Shown in pieces: positions 6,385 to 15,817 of a stretch of DNA of 64,000 nt. The stretch lies in NCBI GenBank assembly GCA_026671195.1, contig JAPOHD010000005.1, positions 372,001-436,000 on the forward strand. The letters run 5' to 3'. Under the pieces are notes generated by a model. It was not told the origin of the DNA and made no database searches. It saw only the letters and a program-made list of their open reading frames with translations. Position 1 is the stretch's first letter; each line of letters opens with the position of its first letter. Source of the DNA: Draconibacterium aestuarii. GTDB taxonomy: Bacteria; Bacteroidota; Bacteroidia; Bacteroidales; Prolixibacteraceae. The translations under genes and the position numbers were made by a program.

Positions 6385-8613
6385 CTATTTGGTTCCCCAG
6401 GATTTATTTGCTTTTGGCCCCATTTCAAAAACAAGCTTACCTCCATTTTCGATCGCTTCGTGCGAAATCGACGCAGTATTGAGCTCTTTTCCATTCAGGC
6501 TGGCAGACTGGATGTATTTGTTTTCGTGAGAAGCATTGCGGGCTTCAATTGTAAATGTTTTACCGTTCTCCAATTTTACCTCCACATTTTCGAACATCGG
6601 GCTTCCAATTGAGTATTCCGGTAATCCGGGAATTACAGGATAAAATCCCATAGATGAGAATACAACAAATGCCGACATTCCACCACCGTCTTCATCTCCG
6701 GGCACCCCCATTAAATCGTTTCGGAACCACTCTTTTAGCAGTTTACGCAACCGTTTTTGGGTTTTCCAGGGTTGACCTCCGTAATTGTACAAATAAGGAA
6801 CGTGTAACGAAGGTTCGTTTGCCATCGAGAACTGTCCAACATTTCCTGTATGATCGGGCAACTGCGCATAAAAAGCATATTTACTGCGGCCCAATGATTC
6901 GGTAAACATGCCATCTATGTTTTTAATGAAATTTTCGTTACCTCCCATCAAGTCAATCAAATCAGGAATATTATGCTGAACATCCCAACGATAAACCCAG
7001 CCATTATTCTCACCATAGTATTGTCGTGCTCCCATTCCTCCGGAAAACTTATAATCAAAAGGATGAATGAATTTGCCGTTATTGTCTTTGGGATGAAAGA
7101 ACTTGGTTTCGTTGTTAAACAGATTTCGGTAATTAAAAGAGGCTTTCAGAAAATAGTCAGCGTCTTCTTTTTCACCCAACTCCCGGGCAATTTGCGACAA
7201 ACACCATTCATCATACGAAGTTCCTAAAGTAACAGCAACAGGCTGGCGACTTTCAAATGAATGAACTTCGGGAATCGTTTCCTTTTCGCCATCATACAAA
7301 GCCGGAATATAACCGTGTTCTTTATAGAATTGATCCAATTTGCCAGCAGGCATTCCTGACCAGGGTGCCAAGGTTTTTTCGGTAATGGCACCTTTACAGG
7401 CTGCGTAAGCTTTTTCCAAATCAAAATTTGTTAAACCTTTTCGGTAAGCATCAATTACTGAAGCCACACCGTGGTTGGAATTCATACGTCGGCTATCGCC
7501 GGTAATTTCAGGGAAAGTTGGCCACCAGAAATTATCCATTTGTTCCGACATTAAAATAAATGAATTCAGAATATCTTCTTCCTTTTTTGAATCGATTAAC
7601 ACGTTCAACGGGTGATGCGCCCGATACGAATCCCAAATCCAGTCATCGGTATAAAACGGGCGACCATTATCTTCGTGAACCTGTCCATCGAAAGCACTGA
7701 AATAGCGACCATCTTCGGAAATGCATACAGGGCGCTCAAAACAGCGGTATAATGAGGTATAAAAAACGGTACGTTCATTTTCTGTTCCGCCGCCAATTTT
7801 TATTTTCCCAAGTGCTTCATTCCAAATCTTTTTCCCGATTTGCTGAAGTTCGTCAACCGTTTTACCGGCAACTTCGCGTTCCATATTTACTTTAGCCTGT
7901 TCTTCATCGATAAAAGAAATTCCATAATGAACATTTAAAGCATTGGTACCCTGTTCATATCGCAACACAAGAGTTGCATCACGGCCTTTTGCCTCGGTTG
8001 CTTCAGTAAGCGCTTGATTATTTAACTCTGAAACCGTTTCGGGCACTTGATCAGGAACCAGATACATATAAACTTTTGTATTATTCTCGATCAACTGGTA
8101 ACCGCTAAGCGCTTTCCCATCCCACTTTAAACCACCGTTTCGTGAACTCAACACCAAATAGGCAGGCCCATCTTTTTCAAACTCAATTTCGTAAACAGCC
8201 GACTGGTGTGACAAACCAAAATCAACCTGAATTTCTTGTTCATCGAGGTAAACCGAATACGAATAGGGTGTAATCTTTTCCTGGTCGTAGCGGAAATTTA
8301 TTACTGGCTTTAAATCACTTTCATTTCCCTGAAACGGGCTTAAGCGGAACGCTGAACTTCCACGGTGACTGGTTACAACCAAAGGCAGGGCATTTAGTTC
8401 GATACGGGTATAATCACCACGTTCGGGATATACACGCAGTAAACTATTGGGCAAATGAATGGTTGGAAAAGTTGGCACCAATAAATGGCTAATATTTCCC
8501 ATGTACGGATTTACATAATCAACAGGTTGTTTACTCACTGTTGATCCATCTTGTTGTTGCACTGAACAAGCAGCCATAAATGCAACAATAATGGCTAATA
8601 ATTTAAGTTTCAT
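6385..8613 (-). CDS. GH92 alpha-mannosidase lipoprotein
   Basis: This 742-residue glycoside hydrolase family 92 enzyme releases alpha-mannose from N-glycan or yeast-mannan-type chains in a calcium-dependent, inverting reaction. A lipoprotein signal (LLAIIVAFMAAC, lipidated C16) indicates anchoring to the envelope. The N-terminal beta-sandwich starts VNPYMGN. The (alpha/alpha)6 catalytic part shows DDWIWDSYRAHHPL (about 323-336) and GDSRRMNSNHG (372-382). The proposed catalytic acid is E600 in MANEPSLHVPY and the base is within G-D640-E-D642-G-G-G, followed by the family signature SSMGFYPVIPG. Length and motifs are complete. It stands alone with its own terminator; the damaged regulator and isomerase fragments upstream suggest that a larger carbohydrate locus was lost. 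Confidence 0.95.
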   Translation of the reverse strand: MKLKLLAIIVAFMAACSVQQQDGSTVSKQPVDYVNPYMGNISHLLVPTFPTIHLPNSLLRVYPERGDYTRIELNALPLVVTSHRGSSAFRLSPFQGNESDLKPVINFRYDQEKITPYSYSVYLDEQEIQVDFGLSHQSAVYEIEFEKDGPAYLVLSSRNGGLKWDGKALSGYQLIENNTKVYMYLVPDQVPETVSELNNQALTEATEAKGRDATLVLRYEQGTNALNVHYGISFIDEEQAKVNMEREVAGKTVDELQQIGKKIWNEALGKIKIGGGTENERTVFYTSLYRCFERPVCISEDGRYFSAFDGQVHEDNGRPFYTDDWIWDSYRAHHPLNVLIDSKKEEDILNSFILMSEQMDNFWWPTFPEITGDSRRMNSNHGVASVIDAYRKGLTNFDLEKAYAACKGAITEKTLAPWSGMPAGKLDQFYKEHGYIPALYDGEKETIPEVHSFESRQPVAVTLGTSYDEWCLSQIARELGEKEDADYFLKASFNYRNLFNNETKFFHPKDNNGKFIHPFDYKFSGGMGARQYYGENNGWVYRWDVQHNIPDLIDLMGGNENFIKNIDGMFTESLGRSKYAFYAQLPDHTGNVGQFSMANEPSLHVPYLYNYGGQPWKTQKRLRKLLKEWFRNDLMGVPGDEDGGGMSAFVVFSSMGFYPVIPGLPEYSIGSPMFENVEVKLENGKTFTIEARNASHENKYIQSASLNGKELNTASISHEAIENGGKLVFEMGPKANKSWGTK

Positions 8614-8731
8614 ATTTGTAATTTTTCAGTTGGTTTTAATAAAAGCAATTTAGCTCACTTTGAATTAATAATAATTGAAATTATAAATTTGCTGAAGAAT
8701 AAGTTCATTCATTACAATTAATTAACCCAGT

Positions 8732-8872
8732 CTATTTTTGTGTAGCAGCAAGCACTCCACGAATATAATCAATTGATTCTGCAATCGCCATAAATGGATT
8801 ATCCATATTTGTTTCATGCTCCAGACTAACCACACCTGAATAATTCACTGTACGAAGCATTGCAGTTAAGTA
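8732..8872 (-). pseudogene. 3' remnant of a sugar isomerase/epimerase (TIM-barrel) gene
   Basis: Reading the minus strand, the last ~45 codons of an AP-endonuclease-2-type sugar phosphate isomerase/epimerase remain, with VNYSGVVSLEHE (the terminal barrel strand ending in the metal-binding Glu) and a normal tail ending ATQK followed by stop TAG at 8732-8734. The rest of the gene, including its start, is missing. The homology stops near 8865-8875, where the AraC fragment begins on the other strand. Confidence 0.6.
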
Positions 8873-9159
8873 AGGCCAACAACTATTCTGATTCTGAGAT
8901 TAACGCCAATACTCTTAGTAATTTGGCAGGCATGAACCGGGTTACTTTTTACGGAAGGATGAAACAACTCAACCAGGAAAATCCGGGTGAATTCATTCGT
9001 AAATACCGGTTAAAAAAGGCTGCCGGTTTAATTAAAGAAGGAGGAAAAACGATTAACGAAATTTGCACAGAAGCGGGCTTTCAAAGCCTGTCTCATTTCC
9101 GAAAAAGTTTTAAAGAAGAGTTTGGTGTTATTCCTTCAAAATTCATCGATGCGGTTTAA
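8860..9159 (+). pseudogene. 3' remnant of an AraC-family or hybrid two-component regulator
   Basis: A 99-codon frame encodes only the two-helix-turn-helix DNA-binding domain of AraC type: TLSNLAGMNRVTFYGR as HTH 1 with the family's F-I-R-K-Y-R-L-K-K-A-A-x-L-I, then INEICTEAGFQSLSHFRKSF as HTH 2 and FGVIPSKF at the end. In Bacteroidota this domain usually closes a 290-residue regulator or a >1300-residue hybrid sensor. The sensor part is absent and no ribosome-binding context was seen before the first ATG, so it is most likely a truncated relic, although expression of a stand-alone HTH protein cannot be excluded. Confidence 0.65.
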
Positions 9160-9177
9160 TTCAATACGTTTTTTTAT

Positions 9178-9206
9178 TGAGGACAACACTTTGAGTAAAA
9201 TCCTCA
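9178..9206. terminator. Hairpin directly after permease 1
   Basis: TGAGGA (9178-9183) pairs with TCCTCA (9201-9206), abutting the stop codon of permease 1. There is a T-run on the + strand side (9169-9175) but no U tract in the minus-strand transcript, so it is a candidate end of the permease array transcript only. Confidence 0.3.
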
Positions 9207-11615
9207 CTATTCATATCTGAGTGCTTCAACCGGATTCTGCGTGGCAGCTTTCCAACTTTGAAACGACACAGTTAGAAGTGCAATTCCCACTGCCAAAATA
9301 CCCGCCAAAACAAATATCCACCAACTTAACGAAATTTTGTATGCAAAATTCTCAAGCCATTTATCCATTGCAAACCATGCCACCGGACATGCAAAAACAA
9401 AGGCCAAAACGACCCATCTTATAAAATCTCGGTTTAACAACTGGATAATTTCAGTTACCCGCGCACCATTAACTTTTCGCACACCAATTTCTTTTGTGCG
9501 TTGTTGCGTAACAATAAGTGCCAGCCCAAACAATCCCATCGAACAAATAAACAAGGCAATAAATGTAAAAACAGACAGTAGTTTTGCCTGCAGTAATTCG
9601 GCTTTGTAGACCTTTTGATACATCGATCCCACCGATTCGTACTGAAAAGGATATTCCGGAAAAAGTAAAGTCCAGACTGTTTTCATATCAGCAAGAGCTT
9701 CCATCTTTTTTCCGGGCTGAAACGCGACAATAAAATTAATTAACCACAATTTGTCGCGTTTAAACAGTACCAGTGGTTCCACTTCCTTTTTAAGGCTCGA
9801 AAGATGAAAATCTTTTACCACTCCAATAATTTTCCCTCGAGACAATTTTATCCCCGTAGTTTCAAGTTGCTCAAAATTCAGCTTAAATTCTTTCCCAACT
9901 ATTTCTTCTGCGTTTGAATAATTCAGACGTTTCATGGCGGCTTCATTTATGATGTACTCGCCGGAGCCTTCGTTGTCGAGGTTATTTTTGGTAAAATTTG
10001 TTCCGCTTAAAAACGACAAATTAAACAAGGAGGCAAATGAGTAGTCGCAAGGGAAAACTCCTATACGCTCGTATTGCTCATTCTGTTCATCGGGAGTGTA
10101 TCCTTCCAGTTCAAATTCAAACATATCGTTTGCCTCACCACCTGGTGGTTCCATCATTGCCGAAACAGATTGTATGCTGTTGTATTTTAACAACTCCTCT
10201 TTTAGTGTTTCAAATTTTTGCTGAATACTGGCATGCACCGATTCAAAAACAATTACGTTATCTTCCTCTACCCCCATCCCGCTTTTGAAAGCAAAATTGG
10301 TTTGCCTGCTGATCACAATTACCGAAATAATCAGTGCAATGGAAAAGGCGTACTGAAAAACAAGGATTCCACGGTTTATTCCTCCTTGCTTCTGATTTGT
10401 TTTTGAATTGTTTCGCACACCTTTTATCGCCGAGAATACAGGTTTAAGTACCGGCAGCATTCCAAAACTTACACTCAACAGAATAAATACCAAAAAAACG
10501 ATAAAAGCCAAAGAAAGATTACCGGCCAGCAGGTTTAGTTGATACCCGCGCTGGATGATTGCATTAACAGGAGGAACTACAAGTAAAGCAAGCATTAAAG
10601 TTGCCATTGCAATAAATAATCCTTCCGTAAAAAAGTAGCGAATAATTTGTCGCTTCGAGGAGCCAAGTAATTTATTTACAAACAAATACTTCGCACTAAA
10701 ACCAGCCATTCCGATATTCAGGTTGGCATAATTACTAATGGAAATTAACAGTAGAATTAAAGCAGCAATAGCCAGCACATATATGTTTCGGATATTTCCA
10801 TTAGCTTCAATTTCGCGTAGTTTGTTCGAATGTAAATGTATGTCGGTTAATTTTTGCAGATAAACCCGGCTATCCATCTCTTGCGTTTCGGTATCCGTCC
10901 TTTCAACAAGAAAATTGTGAATTCCGGCTCTGACATTATCAGGATTTGCATTTTCAGCCAGTGCCAAATAGGTCCATGCCCAGCCATAAGTAAAGCGGTC
11001 TTGAACCGGTGTAGCAATAAAATCGGGATGAAAATGACTGTTGGATGGAAAATCCTTCATCACGCCATTAATTGTAAAACTTTGCTCCTCGCCATAAAAC
11101 TGACCGGTGGGTATCGTTAAAATTTTCCCTATCGGATTTTCATTTCCAAATACTTTCCCGGCAAAACTCTCGGCAACTACCATCGAGGCCGGATTTTCGA
11201 GTATCGTTTCTTTATTACCTACACGAAGTTCTGCTTCGAAAAACTGAAAAAAAGTACTGTCGCATTCAAAGGCCTGGTTAATCGTATAAAACCGGTTGTT
11301 GAATTTCATCACGCCGCCACTAACCGGTCTGAGTCTGACAAAATTGGTAATCTCCGGAATCTGCTCTTTTAATTCAGGTACATATCCCGGATTTATCATA
11401 CGTGCAAAATGTTTACCACCCAAAAAATCGGGATCGGTAATGGTGTAACGATATATATTTTCTGCGTTTGTATGATAGCTATCGTAACTTAATTCATTTT
11501 TCAGAAAAAGCGTGATAAATAAAATACCAACCAGCGCAAGGCTCAATCCAATAACCTTTACTAAATGAAGAAAAGGTCGTTTGATTAAATTACGGACTAC
11601 AACTTTTACTATCAT
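9207..11615 (-). CDS. FtsX/MacB-type two-module ABC permease 1
   Basis: This 802-residue inner-membrane permease is the reference for the array. The layout is TM1 (about 19-39), periplasmic MacB-type domain 1 (about 40-277, with VFGNENPIGK near 156), TM2 (278-297), first cytoplasmic coupling segment (about 307-325), TM3 and TM4 (about 332-350, 367-391), TM5 (about 417-436), periplasmic domain 2, then TM6-TM8. In effect two MacB halves are fused in one chain. The first coupling segment SAKYLFVNKLLGSSKRQ has lost the KEIGIRK pattern, while the second is KEIGVRKVNGARVTEI. The tail reads TVSFQSWKAATQNPVEALRY. Such proteins work mechanically with an ATPase and usually do not themselves pass substrate through the membrane. 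It is last in the array, 12 bp after the esterase gene. Its substrate is unknown. Confidence 0.9.
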   Translation of the reverse strand: MIVKVVVRNLIKRPFLHLVKVIGLSLALVGILFITLFLKNELSYDSYHTNAENIYRYTITDPDFLGGKHFARMINPGYVPELKEQIPEITNFVRLRPVSGGVMKFNNRFYTINQAFECDSTFFQFFEAELRVGNKETILENPASMVVAESFAGKVFGNENPIGKILTIPTGQFYGEEQSFTINGVMKDFPSNSHFHPDFIATPVQDRFTYGWAWTYLALAENANPDNVRAGIHNFLVERTDTETQEMDSRVYLQKLTDIHLHSNKLREIEANGNIRNIYVLAIAALILLLISISNYANLNIGMAGFSAKYLFVNKLLGSSKRQIIRYFFTEGLFIAMATLMLALLVVPPVNAIIQRGYQLNLLAGNLSLAFIVFLVFILLSVSFGMLPVLKPVFSAIKGVRNNSKTNQKQGGINRGILVFQYAFSIALIISVIVISRQTNFAFKSGMGVEEDNVIVFESVHASIQQKFETLKEELLKYNSIQSVSAMMEPPGGEANDMFEFELEGYTPDEQNEQYERIGVFPCDYSFASLFNLSFLSGTNFTKNNLDNEGSGEYIINEAAMKRLNYSNAEEIVGKEFKLNFEQLETTGIKLSRGKIIGVVKDFHLSSLKKEVEPLVLFKRDKLWLINFIVAFQPGKKMEALADMKTVWTLLFPEYPFQYESVGSMYQKVYKAELLQAKLLSVFTFIALFICSMGLFGLALIVTQQRTKEIGVRKVNGARVTEIIQLLNRDFIRWVVLAFVFACPVAWFAMDKWLENFAYKISLSWWIFVLAGILAVGIALLTVSFQSWKAATQNPVEALRYE

Positions 11616-11627
11616 TATTCTTGTACT

Positions 11628-12545
11628 TTAATCCTCAATAAAATTCATATCTTCTAACCAGTTAATCAGACTGTTTTGCCAGGTTGCCACACTGCTTCCA
11701 CGTCCGATCCCTGAATCGAAACCATGTGTTCCTTTGGCATAAATATGTAATTCGGCGGGGATTTTTCGCTCCAGCAAGGCGGTGTAAAGTTGAATACATT
11801 TATCGGGTGGAGTAACATCGTCCTGTGCACCGTTTACCAAAAACATGGGTGGAATTTTTTGTTTGTGTTTTACGGTGTGGTAAATGGCATTATTTATTCC
11901 CGGATAAATGGGAGCGACAAAATCGGGTTCGGTATTTTCTTCAAAACTGGCATATTCAGGCAGCTGACTTTCAAAAATAGCTAACGCAGCGTAAAGCGAC
12001 AGTGCTCCTCCGGCAGAAAAACCGCTTATTCCGATTTTGTTTTTGTCGATGTTTAATTTCTCTGACTGACTGCGCAGAATATGAATGGCTTGTTTTGCAT
12101 CGGCATAAACTTCGGGATTATACACCTCCCGTTGCAGGGTAAAACCGTCGGCATCGGCATTAAAAGTACGGTATTTTAATACCAGTGAAGTAATTCCCCG
12201 GTCTGCCAGCCAAAGTGCAAAATCAGCTCCTTCACGGTCGAACCACACATCGCGAAATCCACCACCCGGACAAATTACAATGGCTACTCCGTTTGCCACG
12301 TCTTTTTTTGCTTTATACAAAGTATACGTTGGTTCAGAAACCTGGCTAAACACTCTGTTCTTTTGCGAAAGAGAGCTTTCATTTACCTGCTCTTCTCTTA
12401 CTTTTTCCTGTTTGTATTGTACCGGATTGTTGGGAATCCCTGTTTCCCAAAGCGGATGTTCTTTTGTTTTTTGAGCATCAACGGTATTTGACAAAGCGGT
12501 TAGAAAAAAAAACAGTACGAATCCAATTTTGAGCAAATAGTTCAT
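11628..12545 (-). CDS. Exported alpha/beta-hydrolase (esterase/lipase-like)
   Basis: This 305-residue protein has an N-terminal signal peptide (cleavage near residue 24, LSNTVDA). It has the BD-FAE/acetyl-xylan-esterase-like pattern: oxyanion loop PGGGF (94-98), nucleophile S177 in G-F-S-A-G-G, acid D242 or D243 in QDDVTPP, and H274 in GTHGF. It should hydrolyse acyl or acetyl esters in the periplasm or at the outer surface. Members of this family often deacetylate plant glycans. It is embedded between an ABC ATPase (26 bp upstream) and permease 1 (12 bp downstream), so it is probably co-transcribed. Why an esterase belongs to the exporter array is not evident. Confidence 0.85.
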   Translation of the reverse strand: MNYLLKIGFVLFFFLTALSNTVDAQKTKEHPLWETGIPNNPVQYKQEKVREEQVNESSLSQKNRVFSQVSEPTYTLYKAKKDVANGVAIVICPGGGFRDVWFDREGADFALWLADRGITSLVLKYRTFNADADGFTLQREVYNPEVYADAKQAIHILRSQSEKLNIDKNKIGISGFSAGGALSLYAALAIFESQLPEYASFEENTEPDFVAPIYPGINNAIYHTVKHKQKIPPMFLVNGAQDDVTPPDKCIQLYTALLERKIPAELHIYAKGTHGFDSGIGRGSSVATWQNSLINWLEDMNFIED

Positions 12546-12571
12546 AAAATGTAATTTTTAGTTGCCGAAAA

Positions 12572-13240
12572 TTAATTTTCTTCTTTTACATATCCATCTT
12601 TTAATGTAATAATCCGGTTTCCATACTGTGCATTTTCTTTCGAATGTGTTACTTGAATAATGGTCATTCCCTCATCGTTTAGTTTTTTCAGGAGTTTCAT
12701 AATCATTTCGCCTTGCTCGCTATGCAAATTACCGGTTGGCTCGTCGGCAAGCAGCAATTTAGGACTACCAACAATGGCCCTTGCAATGGCCACCAATTGT
12801 TGCTGTCCGCCCGAGAGCTGGCTCGGAAACAGATCCTTTTTAGCCACCATATTAAAGCGGTCCAACATGTCAGCAACCATTGCCTTGCGCTCTTTACTTT
12901 TTACGCCTCTGTACACCAACGGAGTTTCAATGTTTTCGTACACATTCATTTCGTCGATTAAATGAAAGGCCTGAAAAATAAAACCGATGTGACTGCGGTG
13001 GTATTGTACTTTTTGTTTTTCCTTTAATTGGTTGGCCGGATCGCCCAAAAACAAGTATTCACCTTGGCTTGGTTCATCCAGAAAACCGATAATGTTCAGA
13101 AGTGTCGATTTTCCGGCTCCACTCGGCCCCATAATCGACACAAATTCTCCTTGTTCAATGTCAAGGTTTACTCCTTTTAAAACAAATGTCCGCTGAAATT
13201 TTGCGTCGTAATACTTGTCAATGTTTTTTAGTTGTATCAT
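12572..13240 (-). CDS. ABC transporter ATPase, MacB/LolD type, non-canonical D-loop
   Basis: This 222-residue nucleotide-binding subunit has Walker A G-P-S-G-A-G-K-S (39-46), signature L-S-G-G-Q (142-146), Walker B LLLADE (163-168) and switch H199. The [15 protein letters not shown] region is the MacB/LolD-type X-loop that docks FtsX-type permeases. Two positions differ from the family and from the second ATPase in this window: the D-loop reads GNLHS (H173 in place of Asp), and the residue after the signature is L149 in place of Arg ([10 protein letters not shown]). These could lower or alter ATP turnover. It lies between permease 2 (upstream) and the esterase (26 bp downstream), and is preceded by a 9-bp tandem repeat. 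Confidence 0.92.
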   Translation of the reverse strand: MIQLKNIDKYYDAKFQRTFVLKGVNLDIEQGEFVSIMGPSGAGKSTLLNIIGFLDEPSQGEYLFLGDPANQLKEKQKVQYHRSHIGFIFQAFHLIDEMNVYENIETPLVYRGVKSKERKAMVADMLDRFNMVAKKDLFPSQLSGGQQQLVAIARAIVGSPKLLLADEPTGNLHSEQGEMIMKLLKKLNDEGMTIIQVTHSKENAQYGNRIITLKDGYVKEEN

Positions 13241-13260
13241 AATAATTGTTCTGAACTTTG

Positions 13261-13303
13261 ATTAATTTGATTAATTTGATTAATTTGATTAATTGATGGA
13301 CTT
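13261..13303. repeat. 9-bp tandem repeat ATTAATTTG, about 4.7 copies
   Basis: Four perfect ATTAATTTG units occupy 13261-13296 with a partial fifth. They start 20 bp before the ATPase start codon, in the short gap behind permease 2. Simple repeats of this kind can gain or lose units by slippage and so shift promoter or ribosome-binding spacing. Confidence 0.75.
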
Positions 13304-13320
13304 TGAATCGTCATATTTTT

Positions 13321-15738
13321 TTATTCATATTTTAAACTTTCAACAGCGCTCGAGTGAGCAGTTTTCAACGTTTGGTAGCTAATAGTAAAGGTAGCGATTA
13401 TAACCAGTACCAAAACCGGGATAACAAAAAACCACCACTTTATGTCGGTTCGAAATGCGTATGAACTAATCCACTCTTTCATTATGAAGAAGGCGAGCGG
13501 AATACCAATTATTGCCGAATACAAAGTGAGGTAAATAAACTCCTGCGAGAGGTTGTATAACAAACTTGAGTTGGATGCACCGAGTGCTTTTCGTACTCCC
13601 ATTTCTTTGCGACGGACCAAACCCGCAAAAAGTGCGAGTGCCCACAATCCAAGACAGGCGATAAAAATTGCCAGTAAAGCAAACAGTCCAAAAATGGTTG
13701 CAAATTTTCGGTCGAGGCTGTATTGCGCATCATAAAACTGATCGGTAAAGAAATAATCAAAAGTAGATTGTGGGAAGAAACCACTCCATAACCCGTTTAT
13801 TTTTTGTGATGCCGTTGCCAGATTTTCACCCGAAATTTTCACGGATAAATACCTGGGGCCCAACCATCCAATGCTGTTGTACATTAACATCATTATAGGT
13901 GTGTATGCTTTATCCAGCGATTGTTGATGATAGTTTTCAATCACGCCGATTATTTTATGTGCATCCTGCTCTCCTTCTAAAAGCACTTTCTGTCCAATTG
14001 CTTCAGCATTGTTTGCAAATCCCAATTGACGAGCGGCTTCCTCATTCAACACCAAATTCCTAACATCGTTTGTAAAACTCTTATCAAAACCACGACCTTC
14101 CAATAATTTCAACTGATAAGTATCAATAAAATCGTAATCAACCGTTTGCATTTCGTACAAACGATATTGCCCCGAAGCATCTTCAAACAAACGATTGGAA
14201 GCAAAAAAGGCTATTTCCATTCCGGGAACTGCATTTGAAATAGCTACATTTTTTATCTCGGGCAAGTCTTTTACTTCCTGCTTAAAACTCAAAATCTTTT
14301 CCATCAGATTTTCAGTCTGAGCCGGAAATTCTAACACCAGTGTTTTATCGATATTAACTCCAAGCGGCTGGTTTTGCATGTACTTTAACTGGGCGTAAAC
14401 GATTACTGTTCCAAATATTAATACCAACGACGCCACAAACTGAAAAATAACCAATCCTTTCCGAACCATCCCGGCCCGTTTCGAATTCAGGTATTTGCCT
14501 TTTAAAATTACTGCAGGATTAACTTTCGACAATACAAACGACGGATAAATACCCGAAAGTACGATCCCGGATACAAGAAAAACGGAAATTATAATCCAGA
14601 AACGCGGCATAAAAAAAAGCGAGAATCCCACATTTTTCCCAATGAAGTTGTTAAAGGCAGGGATAAGGGTAATAAACAAAGCAACCGCCATCACCAGCGA
14701 CACCAGGTTAACAATGGTCGATTCGGTCAAAAACTGCGCGATCAGCTGTTTTTTCAGGGCTCCTGAAACTTTACGAACTCCTACTTCGCGGGCACGCTCC
14801 AGCGACCGTGAGGTAGTAAGATTGATGTAATTGATCCACGCAATCAGCAAAATAGCAAAGGCGATTAAAATTAATGCGTTTATGGCTTTGGCATTTCCCT
14901 TGGCTTCGCGTTCGTATTGCTTTTGCGGATTAAGATGAATGTCTTTTAAAGGCACAAGATTTACCGCCCAGGTTTTGTTCTTTAGTGCATCAGAAGTTTT
15001 GTACTTCTCCGACATGGCCGGAAAAGCCTCTTCAATACTTTCGGGGCTTACTCCCGGTTGGAGCTGCACATACGAATACGTTTCATGTAAATACCAGAAG
15101 TTTTTAATCCAGTTGGGTAAAGTACTCCACGATATAAAATAGTCGTAACTAAAATGACTGTTGGCCGGAATGTCTTCAAGTACTCCTGTTATTTCGCATT
15201 CGACCGTGTTATTTTGCGTGGCAAATTTTAATATTTTACCGATTGGATTCTCATTTTTGAAGAATTTGTGTGCTGCCAGTTGCGAAATTACAACCTTGTT
15301 CGGACTGCTCAGTGCAGTGCTTTCATCGCCCTTTACAAGCTTGAACGAAAAAAGCGAGAAAAAAGAAGGCTCGGTAACTACTACTGAATTTTCGCGCGAA
15401 ATAGTTTCGCCGTTTCGTACCATTTGTTCGGTGGCATTAATGGCGATCCGCACATAGTTTTCAATACCCGGAATGTTTTCTTTCATGGCACTTGCATATC
15501 CAAACGATGCAGTACCCCAGTCATCGGTTAAATTATTACCTTCAAAAAAACGACTTTCAACACGATAAATACGATCAGCATTACTGTGCATTGTATCGTA
15601 ACTTCGTTCAAAACTTACATAATTTAAAATAAGCAGGGCAACTACCATACTTATAACCAAACCGGTAATATTAATTAAGGTAAACAGCTTGTTTTTTAAC
15701 AAATTTCGGAGGGCAATCTTTAAGTAGTTTTTAATCAT
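13321..15738 (-). CDS. FtsX/MacB-type two-module ABC permease 2 (divergent C-half)
   Basis: I chose the ATG at 15736-15738 (protein MIKNYLKIALRNLLKNKLF..., 805 residues). The frame stays open for 32 more codons upstream, but these cross a palindromic repeat and lack the family start. Both coupling segments are well formed here: REVGVRKVSGALKKQL in the first half and KEMGVRKALGASNSSL in the second. The C-terminal part (AFRTDIKWWFFVIP, ending AVESLKYE) clearly differs from the constant tail of most array members, so this is a separate lineage closer to ordinary Bacteroidota permeases. It lies 80 bp upstream of the non-canonical ATPase, which may be its true partner. Confidence 0.88.
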   Translation of the reverse strand: MIKNYLKIALRNLLKNKLFTLINITGLVISMVVALLILNYVSFERSYDTMHSNADRIYRVESRFFEGNNLTDDWGTASFGYASAMKENIPGIENYVRIAINATEQMVRNGETISRENSVVVTEPSFFSLFSFKLVKGDESTALSSPNKVVISQLAAHKFFKNENPIGKILKFATQNNTVECEITGVLEDIPANSHFSYDYFISWSTLPNWIKNFWYLHETYSYVQLQPGVSPESIEEAFPAMSEKYKTSDALKNKTWAVNLVPLKDIHLNPQKQYEREAKGNAKAINALILIAFAILLIAWINYINLTTSRSLERAREVGVRKVSGALKKQLIAQFLTESTIVNLVSLVMAVALFITLIPAFNNFIGKNVGFSLFFMPRFWIIISVFLVSGIVLSGIYPSFVLSKVNPAVILKGKYLNSKRAGMVRKGLVIFQFVASLVLIFGTVIVYAQLKYMQNQPLGVNIDKTLVLEFPAQTENLMEKILSFKQEVKDLPEIKNVAISNAVPGMEIAFFASNRLFEDASGQYRLYEMQTVDYDFIDTYQLKLLEGRGFDKSFTNDVRNLVLNEEAARQLGFANNAEAIGQKVLLEGEQDAHKIIGVIENYHQQSLDKAYTPIMMLMYNSIGWLGPRYLSVKISGENLATASQKINGLWSGFFPQSTFDYFFTDQFYDAQYSLDRKFATIFGLFALLAIFIACLGLWALALFAGLVRRKEMGVRKALGASNSSLLYNLSQEFIYLTLYSAIIGIPLAFFIMKEWISSYAFRTDIKWWFFVIPVLVLVIIATFTISYQTLKTAHSSAVESLKYE

Positions 15739-15787
15739 ATAAATTCCGGTATTTCTATCCTGCCGGGCAGGTTCTTGTAAAGTAACA

Positions 15788-15817
15788 GTTCCACCTCTCT
15801 GTTGAGGGAGGTGAAAC
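15788..15817. repeat. Palindromic intergenic repeat (GTTCCACCTCTC / GGAGGTGAAAC)
   Basis: GTTCCACCTCTC and its near-complement close a short hairpin upstream of permease 2. It resembles palindromic repeats scattered through Bacteroidota genomes, as far as I can recall. Its presence argues against the long upstream start for permease 2. Confidence 0.4.
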
